Origin: Paratinospora sagittata
Taxonomy: Eukaryota > Streptophyta > Magnoliopsida > Ranunculales > Menispermaceae
DNA: 64,000 nt
Direction: 5' to 3'
NCBI GenBank assembly: GCA_035771175.1
Contig: CM069610.1
Location: 26,564,501 to 26,628,500 of the forward strand
Part shown: positions 47,987 through 61,784 of the stretch, piece by piece
How positions within the stretch are numbered: the first letter of the stretch is position 1
How the letters are laid out: each line of letters opens with the position of its first letter
The notes under the pieces: model-generated
Told to the model about the DNA's origin: nothing
Seen by the model: only the letters and a program-made list of their open reading frames with translations
Databases searched by the model: none
Position numbers and translations under genes: made by a program

Positions 47987-50900
47987 AGAACACATCACCT
48001 GTCTTGCGTCAAGAACACATCAAACAATAGCTTTCGAAGTCTACAAAGATAAAGCTCGAAGAACGAAGGCATATCTCATGCCTAATGCATTAGTTTGATT
48101 TTTGGTGTGTAGGGTAACCTCTCGATCAATCTCAGCACTAAAAGTCTGAAAATTGCAAAGTCTTCAAAATCACTTCAATATAGTATTTCATTTTGAAAAA
48201 ATGTTTTTCGAAAGGTTTTAATCATAATTTCAATGAGTTTTGAATTACTTAAAAGTTTTTAATCTTATGTCAATATGTTTTGAGTTAATGGAATGGTTCT
48301 TGAGTGTCAAAATATTAATTTTTCAAAAATAAGGCTATCCAGCAATTTGCCAAAATTTTCCTGAAGGCACTAGCGCACTATCAGAGTTGATAGCACGCTG
48401 ATAGAGTTCTATAATAAAACATTTGTTTTTCTGGAAAATTGTCTATAGAGCGCTATCCACTTTGATAAATCGCTATAAAGCGGTTGCCGAGATCTTTCCA
48501 TTTTTAGTAAAATGGGCAATAGCGCGCTATACGCCTCGATAACACGCTATCGTAAATTATGTAAAATCCGAGCTCTCGGGTTTGTGTATATCGACCTGCT
48601 ATAGCCTGTTAACTGTCAATTGGGAACATGATACACAACCCAATAGAACACTATCCACGTCTGAGACAAAAATCTGATATTTCTAACGAGAAAAATGTGG
48701 GCACTTCTGCTTGCTCGATATTTCTATTCCTTACACAATTTTTCTAGGTTATCTTAATTGAAATATTCTCTACTAACACCTAGAAGATTCCCATTGTCTC
48801 GCACGCCCAAAACAACTTTGGATTAAACAATGTTTTGAATTCAAATCATTTTGTAATCTCAGCAACTTCTAATTTTATAAAACACTTATTTTCTGATTTT
48901 CAAAACTACAATACACACTATTTTTGCAAGTTAGATTGAGCTTTCCAAAGAGTTTTTCAAGAGAAGAAAGTAATGATTCTTGCATTTGCCAAAATAAGCT
49001 TCGAATAGAATCAAAATTGCAATCTGTCTTGATGATAAGGTCATTCATCAACAAGTTCTTCATTTTATCCCTTTTGTGCTTAGATTTGCAGAGGCTATCC
49101 ATTGTTTTAAGCTGTAAGTATATGAAGTGGTCTCGGTAAGATAACACAACAAAATAGAACACATCACCTGTCTTGCGTCAAGAACACATCACACAACAGC
49201 TTTCGAAGTCTACAAAGATAAAGCTCGAAGAACGGAGACATATCTCATTCCTATTGGATTAGTTTGATCGTTGGTGTGTAGGGTACCCTCTCGATCAATC
49301 TCAGCACTAAAAGTCTGATAATTGTAAAGTCTTCAAAATCACATCAATATAGTATTTCATTTTGACAAAAAATGTTTTTCGAAAGGTTTTAATCAAAATT
49401 TTAATGAGTTTTGAATTATTTAAAAGTTTTTAATCTTATGTCAATAAATTTTGAGTTAACGAAATGGTTCTTGAGTGTCAAAATATTAATTTTTCAAAAA
49501 TAAGCCTATCCAGCAATTTGCCAAAATTTTCCTGAAGGCACTAGCGCACTATCAGTGTTGATGGCACGCTGATAGAGTTCTTTAATAAAACATTTGTTTT
49601 TCTAAAAAATTGTCTATAGCTCGCTATCCCCTTTGATATCTCGCTATAAAGCTGTTGCTGAGGTATTTTCATGTTTAGAAAAATGGGCAACAGCGTGCTA
49701 TAGGCCTCGATAACATGCTATCGGAAATTACGTAAAACTCGAGCTCTTGGGTTTGTGTATATTGACCTGCTATAGCCTGCTAACTATCAATTGAGAACAT
49801 GATACAAAACCCAATAACACGCTATCCACGTCTGAGACAAAAATCTGATATCTCTAACGAGAAGAATGTGGGCACTTCTGCTTGCTCGATATTTCTATTC
49901 CTTACACAATTTTTTTAGGTTATCTTAATTGAAATATTCTCTACTAACACCAAGATGATTCCTATTGTCTCGAATGCCCAAAACAACTTTAGATTAAACA
50001 ATGTTTTGAATTCAAATCATTTTGTACTCTCTTGCTCTTTAACCCGCAACTTCTAATTTTATAAAACACGCATTCTCTGATTTACAAAAATACAACACAC
50101 ACGATTTTTGCAAGTTAGATTGAGCTTTCCAAAGAGTTTTTCAAGAGAAGAAAGTAATGATTCTTGCATTTGTCAAAACAAGCTTCGAATAGAATCAAAA
50201 TTGCAACCTGTCTTGATGATAACGTCGTTGATCAGCAAGTGCTTCATTTTCCCCCTTTTGTGCTTAGATTTGCAGAGGCCATCCATTATTTTAAGTTGTA
50301 AGTATATGAAGTGGTCTCGGTAAGATAACACAACAAAAAAGAACACATCGATTGTCTTGCATCAAGAACACATCAAACAATAGCTTTCGAAGTCTACAAA
50401 GATCAAGCTTGTTGAACGAAGACATTTCTCATGCCTAATGCATTAGTTTGATCTTTGGTGTGTAGGGTAAGCTTTCGATCAATCTCCGCACTAAAACCCT
50501 GAAAATTGGAAAGTCTTCAAAATCACTTCGATATAGTATTTCATTTTGAAAAAATGTTTTCCGAAAGGTTTTAATCATAATTTAAATGAGTTTTGAATTA
50601 TTTAAAAGTTTCTAATCTTATATAAATATGTTTTGAGTTAATGGAATGGTTCTTGAGTGTCAAAATATTAATTTTTCAAAAATAAGGCTATCCAGTAATT
50701 TGCCAAAATTTTCCTGAAAGCACTAGCGCGCTATCTGTGTTGATAGCACGCTGATAGGGTTCTATAATAAAACATTTGTATTTCTGGAAAATTGACTATA
50801 CCGCGCTATCCCCTTTGATAACTCGGTATAAAGCTGTTGCCGTGATCTTTCCATTTTTAGTAAAATGGGCAATAGCGCGCTATAGGCCTCGATAACACGC

Positions 50901-53900
50901 TATCGGAAAGTCCGTAAAACTCGAGCTCTCGGGTTTGTCTATATCGACCTGCTATAGCCTGCTATCTGTCGATTGAGAACATGATACACAACCCAATAGC
51001 ACGCTATCCACGTGTGAGACAAGAATCTGATATTTCTAACCAGAAAAATGTGGGCACTTCTGCTTGCTCAATTTTTCTATTCCTTACACAATTTTTCCAG
51101 TTTATCTTAATTGAAATATTCTCTACTACCACCTAGATGATTCCTATTGTCTCGCATGCCCGAAACAACTTTAGATTAAACATTGTTTTGAATTCAAATC
51201 ATTTTGTACTCTCTTGCTCTTTAACCCGTAACTTCCAATTTTATAAAACACTCATTCTCTGATTTTCAAAAATACAACACACACGATTTTTTTCAAGTTA
51301 GATTGAGCTTTCCAAAGAGTTTTTCAAGAGAAGAAAGTAATGATTCTTGCATTTGTCAAAACAAGCTTCGAATAGAATCAAAATTGCAATCTGTCTTGAT
51401 GATAACGTCATTGATCAGCAAGTTCTTCATTTTATCCCTTTTGTGCTTAGATTTGCAGAGGCTATCCATTGTTTTAAGTTGTAAGCATATGAAGTGATCT
51501 CGGTAAGATAACACAACAACAAAGAACACATCGATTGTCTTGCATCAAGAACACATCAAACAATAGCTTTCGAAGTCTACAAAGGTCAAGCTCGTACAAC
51601 AAAGGCATATCTCATGCCTAATGTATTAGTTTGATCTTTGGTGTGTAGGGTAACCTCTCGATCAATCTCCGCACTAAAACCCTGAAAATTGCAAAGTCTT
51701 CAAAATCACTTCGATATAGTATTTCATTTTGAAAAAATGTTTTCCGAAAGGTTTTAATCATAATTTCAATGAGTTTTGAATTATTTAAAAGTTTCTAATC
51801 TTATATAAATATGTTTTGAGTTAATGGAATGGTTCTTGAGTGTCAAAATATTAATTTTTCAAAAATAAGGCTATCCAGTAATTTGCCAAAATTTTCCTGA
51901 AGGCACTAGCGCGCTATCAGTGTTGATAGCACGCTGATAGGGTTCCATAATAAAACATTTGTTTTTCTGGAAAATTGACTATACCGCGCTATCCCCTTTG
52001 ATAACTCGGTATAAAGCTGTTGCCGTGATCTTTCCATTTTTAGTAAAATGGGCAATAGCGTGCTATAGGCCTCGATAACACGCTATCGGAAAGTCCGTAA
52101 AACTCGAGCTCTCGGGTTTGTGTATATCGACCTGCTATAGCCTGCTATCTGTCGATTGAGAACATGATACACAACCCAATAGCACGCTATCCACGTGTGA
52201 GACAAGAATCTGATATTTCTAACCAGAAAAATGTGGGCACTTCTGCTTGCTCAATTTTTCTATTCCTTACACAATTTTTCCAGTTTATCTTAATTGAAAT
52301 ATTCTCTACTACCACCTAGATGATTCCTATTGTCTCGCATGCCCGAAACAACTTTAGATTAAACATTGTTTTGAATTCAAATCATTTTGTACTCTCTTGC
52401 TCTTTAACCCGCAACTTCTAATTTTATAAAACACTCATTCTCTGATTTTCAAAAATACAACACACACGATTTTTTTCAAGTTAGATTGAGCTTTCCAAAG
52501 AGTTTTTCAAGAGAAGAAAGTAATGATTCTTGCATTTGTCAAAACAAGCTTCGAATAGAATCAAAATTGCAATCTGTCTTGATGATAACGTCGTTGATCA
52601 GCAAGTTCTTCATTTTATCCCTTTTGTGCTTAGATTTGCAGAGGCTATCCATTGTTTTAAGTTGTAAGCATATCAAGTGGTCTCGGTAAGATAACACAAC
52701 AACAAAGAACACATCGATTGTCTTGCATCAAGAACACATCAAACAATAGCTTTCGAAGTCTACAAAGGTCAAGCTCGTACAACAAAGACATATCTCATGC
52801 CTAATGCATTAGTTTGATCTTTGGTGTGTAGGGTAACCTCTCGATCAATCTCAGCACTAAAAGTCTGAAAATTGCAAAGTCTTCAAAATCACTTCAATAT
52901 AGTATTTTATTTTGAAAAAATGTTTTCCGAAAGGTTTTAATCATAATTTCAATGAGTTTTGAATTATTTAAAAGTTTTTAATCTTATGTCAATATGTTTT
53001 GAGTTAATGGAATGGTTCTTGACTGTCAAAATATTAATTTTTCAAAAATAAGGCTATCCAGCAATTTGCCAAAATTTTCCTGAAGGCACTAGCGCACTAT
53101 CAGAGTTGATAGCACGCTGATAGAATTCTATAATAAAACATTTGTTCTTCTGGAAAATTGTCTATAGCGCGCTATCCCCTTTGATAAATCGCTATAAAGC
53201 GGTTGCCGGGATCTTTCTATTTTTAGTAAAATGGGCAATAGCGCGCTATAGGCCTCGATAACACGCTATCGGAAATTACGTAAAATCCGAGCTCTCGGGT
53301 TTGTGTATATCGACCTGCTATAGTCTGTTAACTGTCAATTGAGAACATGATACACAACCCAATAGCACACTATCCACGTCTGAGACAAAAATCTGATATT
53401 TCTAACGAGAAAAATGTGGGCACTTCTGCTTGCTCGATATTTCTATTCCTTACACAATTTTTCCAGGTTATGTTAATTGAAATATTCTCTAGTAACACCT
53501 AGAAGATTCCCATTGTCTCGCACGCCCAAAACAACTTTGGATTAAACAATGTTTTGAATTCAAATCATTTTGTACTCTCTTGCTATTTAACCCGCAACTT
53601 CTAATTTTATAAAACACGCATTCTCTGATTTACAAAAATACAACACACACGATTTTTGCAAGTTAGATTGAGCTTTCCAAAGAGTTTTTCAAGAGAAGAA
53701 AGTAATGATTCTTGCATTTGTCAAAACAAGCTTCGAATAGAATCAAAATTGCAACCTGTCTTGATGATAACGTCGTTGATCAGCAAGTTCTTCATTTTCC
53801 CCCTTTTGTGCTTAGAATTGCAGAGGCTATCCATTATTTTAAGTTGTAAGTATATGAAGTGGTCTCGGTAAGATAACACAACAAAAAAGAACACATCGAT

Positions 53901-56369
53901 TGTCTTGCATCAAGAACACATCAAACAATAGCTTTCGAAGTCTACAAAGATCAAGCTCGTTGAACGAAGACATTTCTCATGCCTAATGCATTAGTTTGAT
54001 CTTTGGTGTGTAGGGTAACCTCTCGATCAATCTCCGCACTAAAACTCTGAAAATTGCAAAGTCTCCAAAATCACTTCGATATAGTATTTCATTTAGAAAA
54101 AATGTTTTCCGAAAGGTTTTAATCATAATTTCAAAGAGTTCTGAATTATTTAAAAGTTTTTAGTCTTACACAATATGTTTTGAGTTAATGGAATGGTTCT
54201 TGAGTGTCAAAATATTAATTTTTCAAAAAGAAGGCTATCCAACAATTTGCCAAAATTTTCCTGAAGGCACTAGCGTACTGTCAGTGTTGATAGCACGCTA
54301 ATAGGGTTCTATAATAAAACATTTGTTTTTCTGAAAAATTCTCTATAGCGCGATATCCCCTTTGATTACTCGCAATAAAGCTATTGCTGTGATCTTTCCA
54401 TTTTTAGTAAAATGGGCAATAGCGCGCTATGGGCCTCGATAACTCGCTATCGGAAAGTCCGTAAAACTCGAGCTCTCGGGTTCGTGTATATCGACCTGCT
54501 ATAGCCTGCTATATGTCAATTGAGAACATCATACACAACCCAATAGCACGCTATCCACGTCTGAGACAAAAATCTGATATTTCTAACTAGAAAAATGTGG
54601 CCACTTCTGCTTGCTCGATTTTTCTATTCCTTACACAATTTTTCTAGTTTATCTTAATTGAAATATTCTCTACTAACACCTAGATGATTCCTATTTTCTC
54701 GCATGCCCAAAACAACATTAGATTAAACAATGTTTTGAATTCAAATCATTTTGTACTCTCTTGCTCTTTAACCCCAACTTCTAATTTTATAAAACACTCA
54801 TTTTCTGATTTTCAAAAATACAACACACACGATTTTTGCAAGTTAGATTGAGCTTTCCAAAAAGTTTTTCAAGAGAAGAAAGTAATGATTCTTGCATTTG
54901 TCAAAACAAGCTCCTAATAGAATCAAAATTGCAACCTGTCTTGATGATAACGTCGTTGATCAGCAAGTGCTTCATTTTATCCCTTTTGTGCTTAGATTTG
55001 CAGAGGCTATCCATTGTTTTAAGTTGTAAGTATATGAAGTGGTCTCGGTAAGATAACACAACAAAAAAGAACACAATGTTTGTCTTGCATCAAGAACACA
55101 TCAAACAATAGCTTCCGAAGTCTACAAAGATCAAGCTCGTAGAACGAAGACATTTCTCATGCCCAATGTATTAGTTTGATCTTTGGTGTGTAGGGTAACC
55201 TCTCGATCAATCTCATCACTAAAACTCTGAAAATTGAAAAGTCTTCAAAATCACTTCGATATAGTATTTCATTTTGAAAAAATGTTTTCCGAAAGGTTTT
55301 AATCATAATTTCAATGAGTTTTGAATTATTTAAAAGTTTCTAATCTTATATAAATATGTTTTGAGTTAATGGAATGGTTCTTGAGTGTCAAAATATTAAT
55401 TTTTCAAAAATAAGGCTATCCAGTAATTTGCCAAAATTTTCCTGAAGGCACTAGCGCGCTATCAGTGTTGATAGCACGCTGATAGGGTTCTATAATAAAA
55501 CATTTGTTTTTCTGGAAAATTGACTATACCGCGCTATCCCCTTTGATAACTCGGTATAAAGCTGTTGCCGTGATCTTTCCATTTTTAGTAAAATGGGCAA
55601 TAGCGCGCTATAGGCCTCGATAACACGCTATCGGAAAGTCCGTAAAACTCGAGCTCTCGGGTTTGTGTATATCAACCTGCTATAGCCTGCTATCTGTCGA
55701 TTGAGAACATGATACACAACCCAATAGCACGCTATCCACGTGTGAGACAAGAATCTGATATTTCTAACCAGAAAAATGTGGGCACTTCTGCTTGCTCAAT
55801 TTTTCTATTCCTTACACAATTTTTCCAGTTTATCTTAATTGAAATATTCTCTACTACCACCTAGATGATTCCTATTGTCTCGCATGCCCGAAACAACTTT
55901 AGATTAAACATTGTTTTGAATTCAAATCATTTTGTACTCTCTTGCTCTTTAACCCGCAACTTCTAATTTTATAAAACACTCATTCTCTGATTTTCAAAAA
56001 TACAACACACACGATTTTTTTCAAGTTAGATTGAGCTTTCCAAAGAGTTTTTCAAGAGAAGAAAGTAATGATTCTTGCATTTGTCAAAACAAGCTTCGAA
56101 TAGAATCAAAATTGCAATCTGTCTTGATGATAACGTCGTTGATCAGCAAGTTCTTCATTTTATCCCTTTTGTGCTTAGATTTGCAGAGGCTATCCACTGT
56201 TTTAAGTTGTAAGCATATGAAGTGGTCTCGGTAAGATAACACAACAACAAAGAACACATCGATTGTCTTGCATCAAGAACACATCAAACAATAGCTTTCG
56301 AAGTCTACAAAGGTCAAGCTCGTACAACAAAGACATATCTCATGCCTAATGCATTAGTTTGATCTTTGG

Positions 56370-57075
56370 ATATCGACCTGCTATAGCCTGTTAACTGTCA
56401 ATTGAGAACATGATACAAAACCCAATATCACTCTATCCACGTCTGAGACAAAAATCTGATATTTCTAACGAGAAAAATGTGGGCACTTCTGCTTGCTCGA
56501 TATTTCTATTCCTTACACAATTTTTTTAGGTTATCTGAATTGAAATATTCTCTACTAACACCAAGATGATTCCTATTGTCTCGAATGCCCAAAACAACTT
56601 TAGATTAAACAATGTTTTGAATTCAAATCATTTTGTACTCTCTTGCTATTTAACCCGCAACTTCTAATTTTATAAAACACGCATTCTCTGATTTACAAAA
56701 ATACAACACACACGATTTTTGCAAGTTAGATTGAGCTTTCCAAAGAGTTTTTCAAAAGAAGAAAGTACTGATTCTTGCATTTGTCAAAACAAGCTTCGAA
56801 TAGAATCAAAATTGCAACCTGTCTTGATGATAACGTCGTTGATCGGCAAGTTCTTCATTTTCCCCCTTTTGTGCTTAGATTTACAGAGGCTATCCATTAT
56901 TTTAAGTTGAAAGAATATGAAGTGGTCTCGGTAAGATAACACAACAAAAAAGAACACATCGATTGTCTTGCATCAAGAACACATCAAACAATAGCTTTCG
57001 AAGTCTACAAAGATCAAGCTCGTTGAACGAAGACATTTCTCATGCCTAATGCATTAGTTTGATCTTTGGTGTGTA
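56370..57075 (+). repeat. Truncated satellite monomer, about 700 bp
   Basis: After gatctttgg at 56369 the sequence jumps straight to atatcgacctgctatag, skipping the start, the AT-rich first quarter and most of the CGCTAT-like block (about 483 bp). The distance between the flanking monomer starts, 55193 and 57076, is 1883 bp: one full monomer plus about 700 bp. Confidence 0.9.
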
Positions 57076-60000
57076 GGGTAACCTCTCGATCAATCTCCGC
57101 ACTAAAACTCTGAAAATTGCAAAGTCTTCAAAATCACTTCGATATAGTATTTCATTTAGAAAAAATGTTTTCCGAAAGGTTTTAATCATAATTTCAAAGA
57201 GTTCTGAATTATTTAAAAGTTTTTAGTCTTACACAATATGTTTTGAGTTAATGGAATGGTTCTTGAGTGTCAAAATATTAATTTTTCAAAAAGAAGGCTA
57301 TCCAACAATTTGCCAAAATTTTCCTGAAGGCACTAGCGCACTGTCAGTGTTGATAGCACGCTAATAGGGTTCTATAATAAAACATTTGTTTTTCTGAAAA
57401 ATTCTCTATAGCGCGATATCCCCTTTGATTACTCGCTATAAAGCTTTTGCCGTGATCTTTCCATTTTTAGTAAAATGGGCAATAGCGCGCTGTAGGCCTC
57501 GATAACACGCTATCGGAAAGTTCGTAAAACTCGAGCTCTCGGGTTTGTGTATATCGACCTGCTGCTATCTGTCAATTGAGAACATGATACACAACCCAAT
57601 AGCACGCTATCCACGTCTGAGACAAAAATCTGATATTTCTAACGAGAAAAATGTGGCCACTTCTGCTTGCTCGATTTTTCTATTCCTTACACAATTTTTC
57701 TAGTTTATCTTAATTGAAATATTCTCTACTAACACCTAGATGATTCCTATTTTCTCGCATGCCCAAAACAACATTAGATTAAACAATGTTTTGAATTCAA
57801 ATCATTTTGTACTCTCTTGCTCTTTAACCCCAACTTCTAATTTTATAAAACACTCATTTTCTAATTTTCAAAAATACAACACACACGATTTTTGCAAGTT
57901 AGATTGAGCTTTCCAAAAAGTTTTTCAAGAGAAGAAAGTAATGATTCTTGCATTTGTCAAAACAAGCTTCTAATAGAATCAAAATTGCAACCTGTCTTGA
58001 TGATAACGTCGTTGATCAGCAAGTGCTTCATTTTATCCCTTTTGTGCTTAGATTTGCAGAGGCTATCCATTGTTTTAAGTTGTAAGTATATGAAGTGGTC
58101 TCGGTAAGATAACACAACAAAAAAGAACACATTGTTTGTCTTGCATCAAGAACACATCAAACAATAGCTTCCGAAGTCTACAAAGATCAAGCTCGTAGAA
58201 CGAAGACATTTCTCATGCCTAATGCATTAGTTTGATCTTTGGTGTGTAGGGTAACCTCTCGATCAATCTCATCACTAAAACTCTGAAAATTGCAAAGTCT
58301 TCAAAATCACTTCGATATAGTATTTCATTTTGAAAAAATGTTTTCCGAAAGGTTTTAATCATAATTTCAATGAGTTTTGAATTATTTAAAAGTTTCTAAT
58401 CTTATATAAATATGTTTTGAGTTAATGGAATGGTTCTTGAGTGTCAAAATATTAATTTTTCAAAAATAAGGCTATCCAGTAATTTGCCAAAATTTTCCTG
58501 AAGGCCCTAGCGCGCTATCAGTGTTGAAAGCACGCTGATAAGGTTCTATAATAAAACATTTGTTTTTCTGGAAAATTGTCCATACCGCGCTATCCCCTTT
58601 GATAACTCGCTATAAAGCAGTCGCCGTGATCTTTCCATTTTTAGTAAAATGGCCAATAGCGCGCTATAGGCCTCGATAACACGCTATCGGAAAGTCCGTA
58701 AAACTCGAGCTCTCGGGTTTGTGTATATCGACCTGCTATAGCCTGCTATCTGTCAATTGAGAACATGATACACAACCCAATAGCACGCTATCCACGTCTG
58801 AGACAAGAATCTGATATTTCTAACGAGAAAAATGTGGGCACTTCTGCTCGCTCAAGTTTTCTTTTCCTTACACAATTTTTCCAGTTTATCTTAATTGAAA
58901 TATTCTCTACTACCACCTAGATGATTCCTATTGTCTCGCATGCCCGAAAAAACTTTAGATTAAACATTATTTTGAATTCAAATCATTTTGTACTCTCTTG
59001 CTCTTTAACCCGCAACTTCTAATTTTATAAAACACTCATTCTCTGATTTTCAAAAATACAACACACACGATTTTTGCAAGTTAGATTGAGCTTTCCAAAG
59101 AGTTTTTCAAGAGAAGAAAATAATGATTCTTGCATTTGTCAAAACAAGCTTCGAATAGAATCAAAATTGCAATCTGTCTTGATGATAACGTCGTTGATCA
59201 GCAAGTTCTTCATTTTATCCCTTTTGTGCTTAGATTTACAGAGGCTATCCATTATTTTAAGTTGAAAGTATATGAAGTGGTCTCGGTAAGATAACACAAC
59301 AAAAAAGAACACTACGATTGTCTTGCATCAAGAACACATCAAACAATAGCTTTCGAAGTCTACAAAGATCAAGCTCGTTGAACGAAGACATTTCTCATGC
59401 CTAATGCATTAGTTTGATCTTTGGTGTGTAGGGTAACCTCTCGATCAATCTCCGCACTAAAACTCTGAAAATTGCAAAGTCTTCAAAATCACTTCGATAT
59501 AGTATTTCATTTAGAAAAAATGTTTTCCGAAAGGTTTTAATCATAATTTCAAAGAGTTCCGAATTGTTTAAAAGTTTTTAGTCTTACACAATATGTTTTG
59601 AGTTAATGGAATGGTTCTTGAGTGTCAAAATATTAATTTTTCAAAAATAAGGCTATCCAACAATTTGCCAAAATTTTCCTGAAGGCACTAGCGCACTGTC
59701 AGTGTTGATAGCACGCTAATAGGGTTCTATAATAAAACATTTGTTTTTCTGAAAAATTCTCTATAGCGCGATATCCCCTTTGATTACTCGCTATAAAGCT
59801 TTTGCAGTGATCTTTCCATTTTTTGTAAAATGGGCAATAGCGCGCTGTAGGCCGATAACACGCTATCGGAAAGTTCGTAAAACTCGAGCTCTTGGGTTTG
59901 TTTATATCGACCTGCTGCTATCTGTCAATTGAGAACATGATACACAACCCAATAGCACGCTATCCACGTCTGAGACAAAAATTTGATATTTCTAACGAGA

Positions 60001-61784
60001 AAAATGTGGCCACTTCTGCTTGCTCGATTTTTCTATTCCTTACACAATTTTTCTAGTTTATCTTAATTGAAATATTCTCTACTAACACCTAGATGATTCC
60101 TATTTTCTCGCATGCCCAAAACAACATTAGATTAAACAATGTTTTGAATTCAAATCATTTTGTACTCTCTTGCTCTTCAACCCCAACTTCTAATTTTATA
60201 AAACACTCATTTTCTAATTTTCAAAAATACAACACACACGATTTTTGCAAGTTAGATTGAGCTTTCCAAAAAGTTTTTCAAGAGAAGAAAGTAATGATTC
60301 TTGCATTTGTCAAAACAAGCTTCGAATAGAATCAAAATTGCAATCTGTCTTGATGATAACGTCGTTGATCAGCAAGTTCTTCATTTTATCCCTTTTGTGC
60401 TTAGATTTGCAGAGGCTATCCACTGTTTTAAGTTGTAAGCATATGAAGTGGTCTCGGTAAGATAACACAACAACAAAGAACACATCGATTGTCTTGCATC
60501 AAGAACACATCAAACAATAGCTTTCGAAGTCTACAAAGGTCAAGCTCGTAGAACAAAGACATATCTCATGTCGAATGCATTAGTTTGATCTTTGGTGTGT
60601 TGGGTAACCTCTCGATCAATCTCAGCACTAAAAGTCTGAAAATTGCAAAGTCTTAAAAATTACTTCAATATAGTATTTCATTTTGAAAAAATGTTTTTCG
60701 AAAGGTTTTAATCATAATTTCAATGAGTTTTGAATTATTTAAAAGTTTTTAATCTTATGTCAATATGTTTTGAGTTAATGGAATGGTTCTTGACTGTCAA
60801 AATATTAATTTTTCAAAAATAAGGCTATCCAGCAATTTGCCAAAATTTTCCTGAAGGCACTAGCGCACTATCAGAGTTGATAGCACGCTGATAGAATTCT
60901 ATAATAAAATATTTGTTCTTCTGGAAAATTGTCTATAGCGCGCTATCCCCTTTGATAAATCGCTATAAAGCGGTTGCCGGGATCTTTCTATTTTTAGTAA
61001 AATGGGCAATAGCGCGCTATAGGCCTCGATAACACGCTATCGGAAAGTCCGTAAAACTCGAGCTCTCGGGTTTGTGTATATCAACCTGCTATAGCCTGCT
61101 ATCTGTCGATTGAGAACATGATACACAACCCAATAGCACGCTATCCACGTGTGAGACAAGAATCTGATATTTCTAACCAGAAAAATGTGGGCACTTCTGC
61201 TTGCTCAATTTTTCTATTCCTTACACAATTTTTCCAGTTTATCTTAATTGAAATATTCTCTACTACCACCTAGATGATTCCTATTGTCTCGCATGCCCGA
61301 AACAACTTTAGATTAAACATTGTTTTGAATTCAAATCATTTTGTACTCTCTTGCTCTTTAACCCGCAACTTCTAATTTTATAAAACACTCATTCTCTGAT
61401 TTTCAAAAATACAACACACACGATTTTTTTCAAGTTAGATTGAGCTTTCCAAAGAGTTTTTCAAGAGAAGAAAGTAATGATTCTTGCATTTGTCAAAACA
61501 AGCTTCGAATAGAATCAAAATTGCAATCTGTCTTGATGATAACGTCGTTGATCAGCAAGTTCTTCATTTTCCCCCTTTTGTGCTTAGATTTGCAGAGGCT
61601 ATCCATTATTTTAAGTTGTAAGTATATGAAGTGGTCTCGGTAAGATAACACAACAAAAAAAAACACATCGATTGTCTTGCATCAAGAACACATCAAACAA
61701 TAGCTTTCGAAGTCTACAAAGATCAAGCTCGTTGAACGAAGACATTTCTCATGCCTAATGCATTAGTTTGATCTTTGGTGTGTA

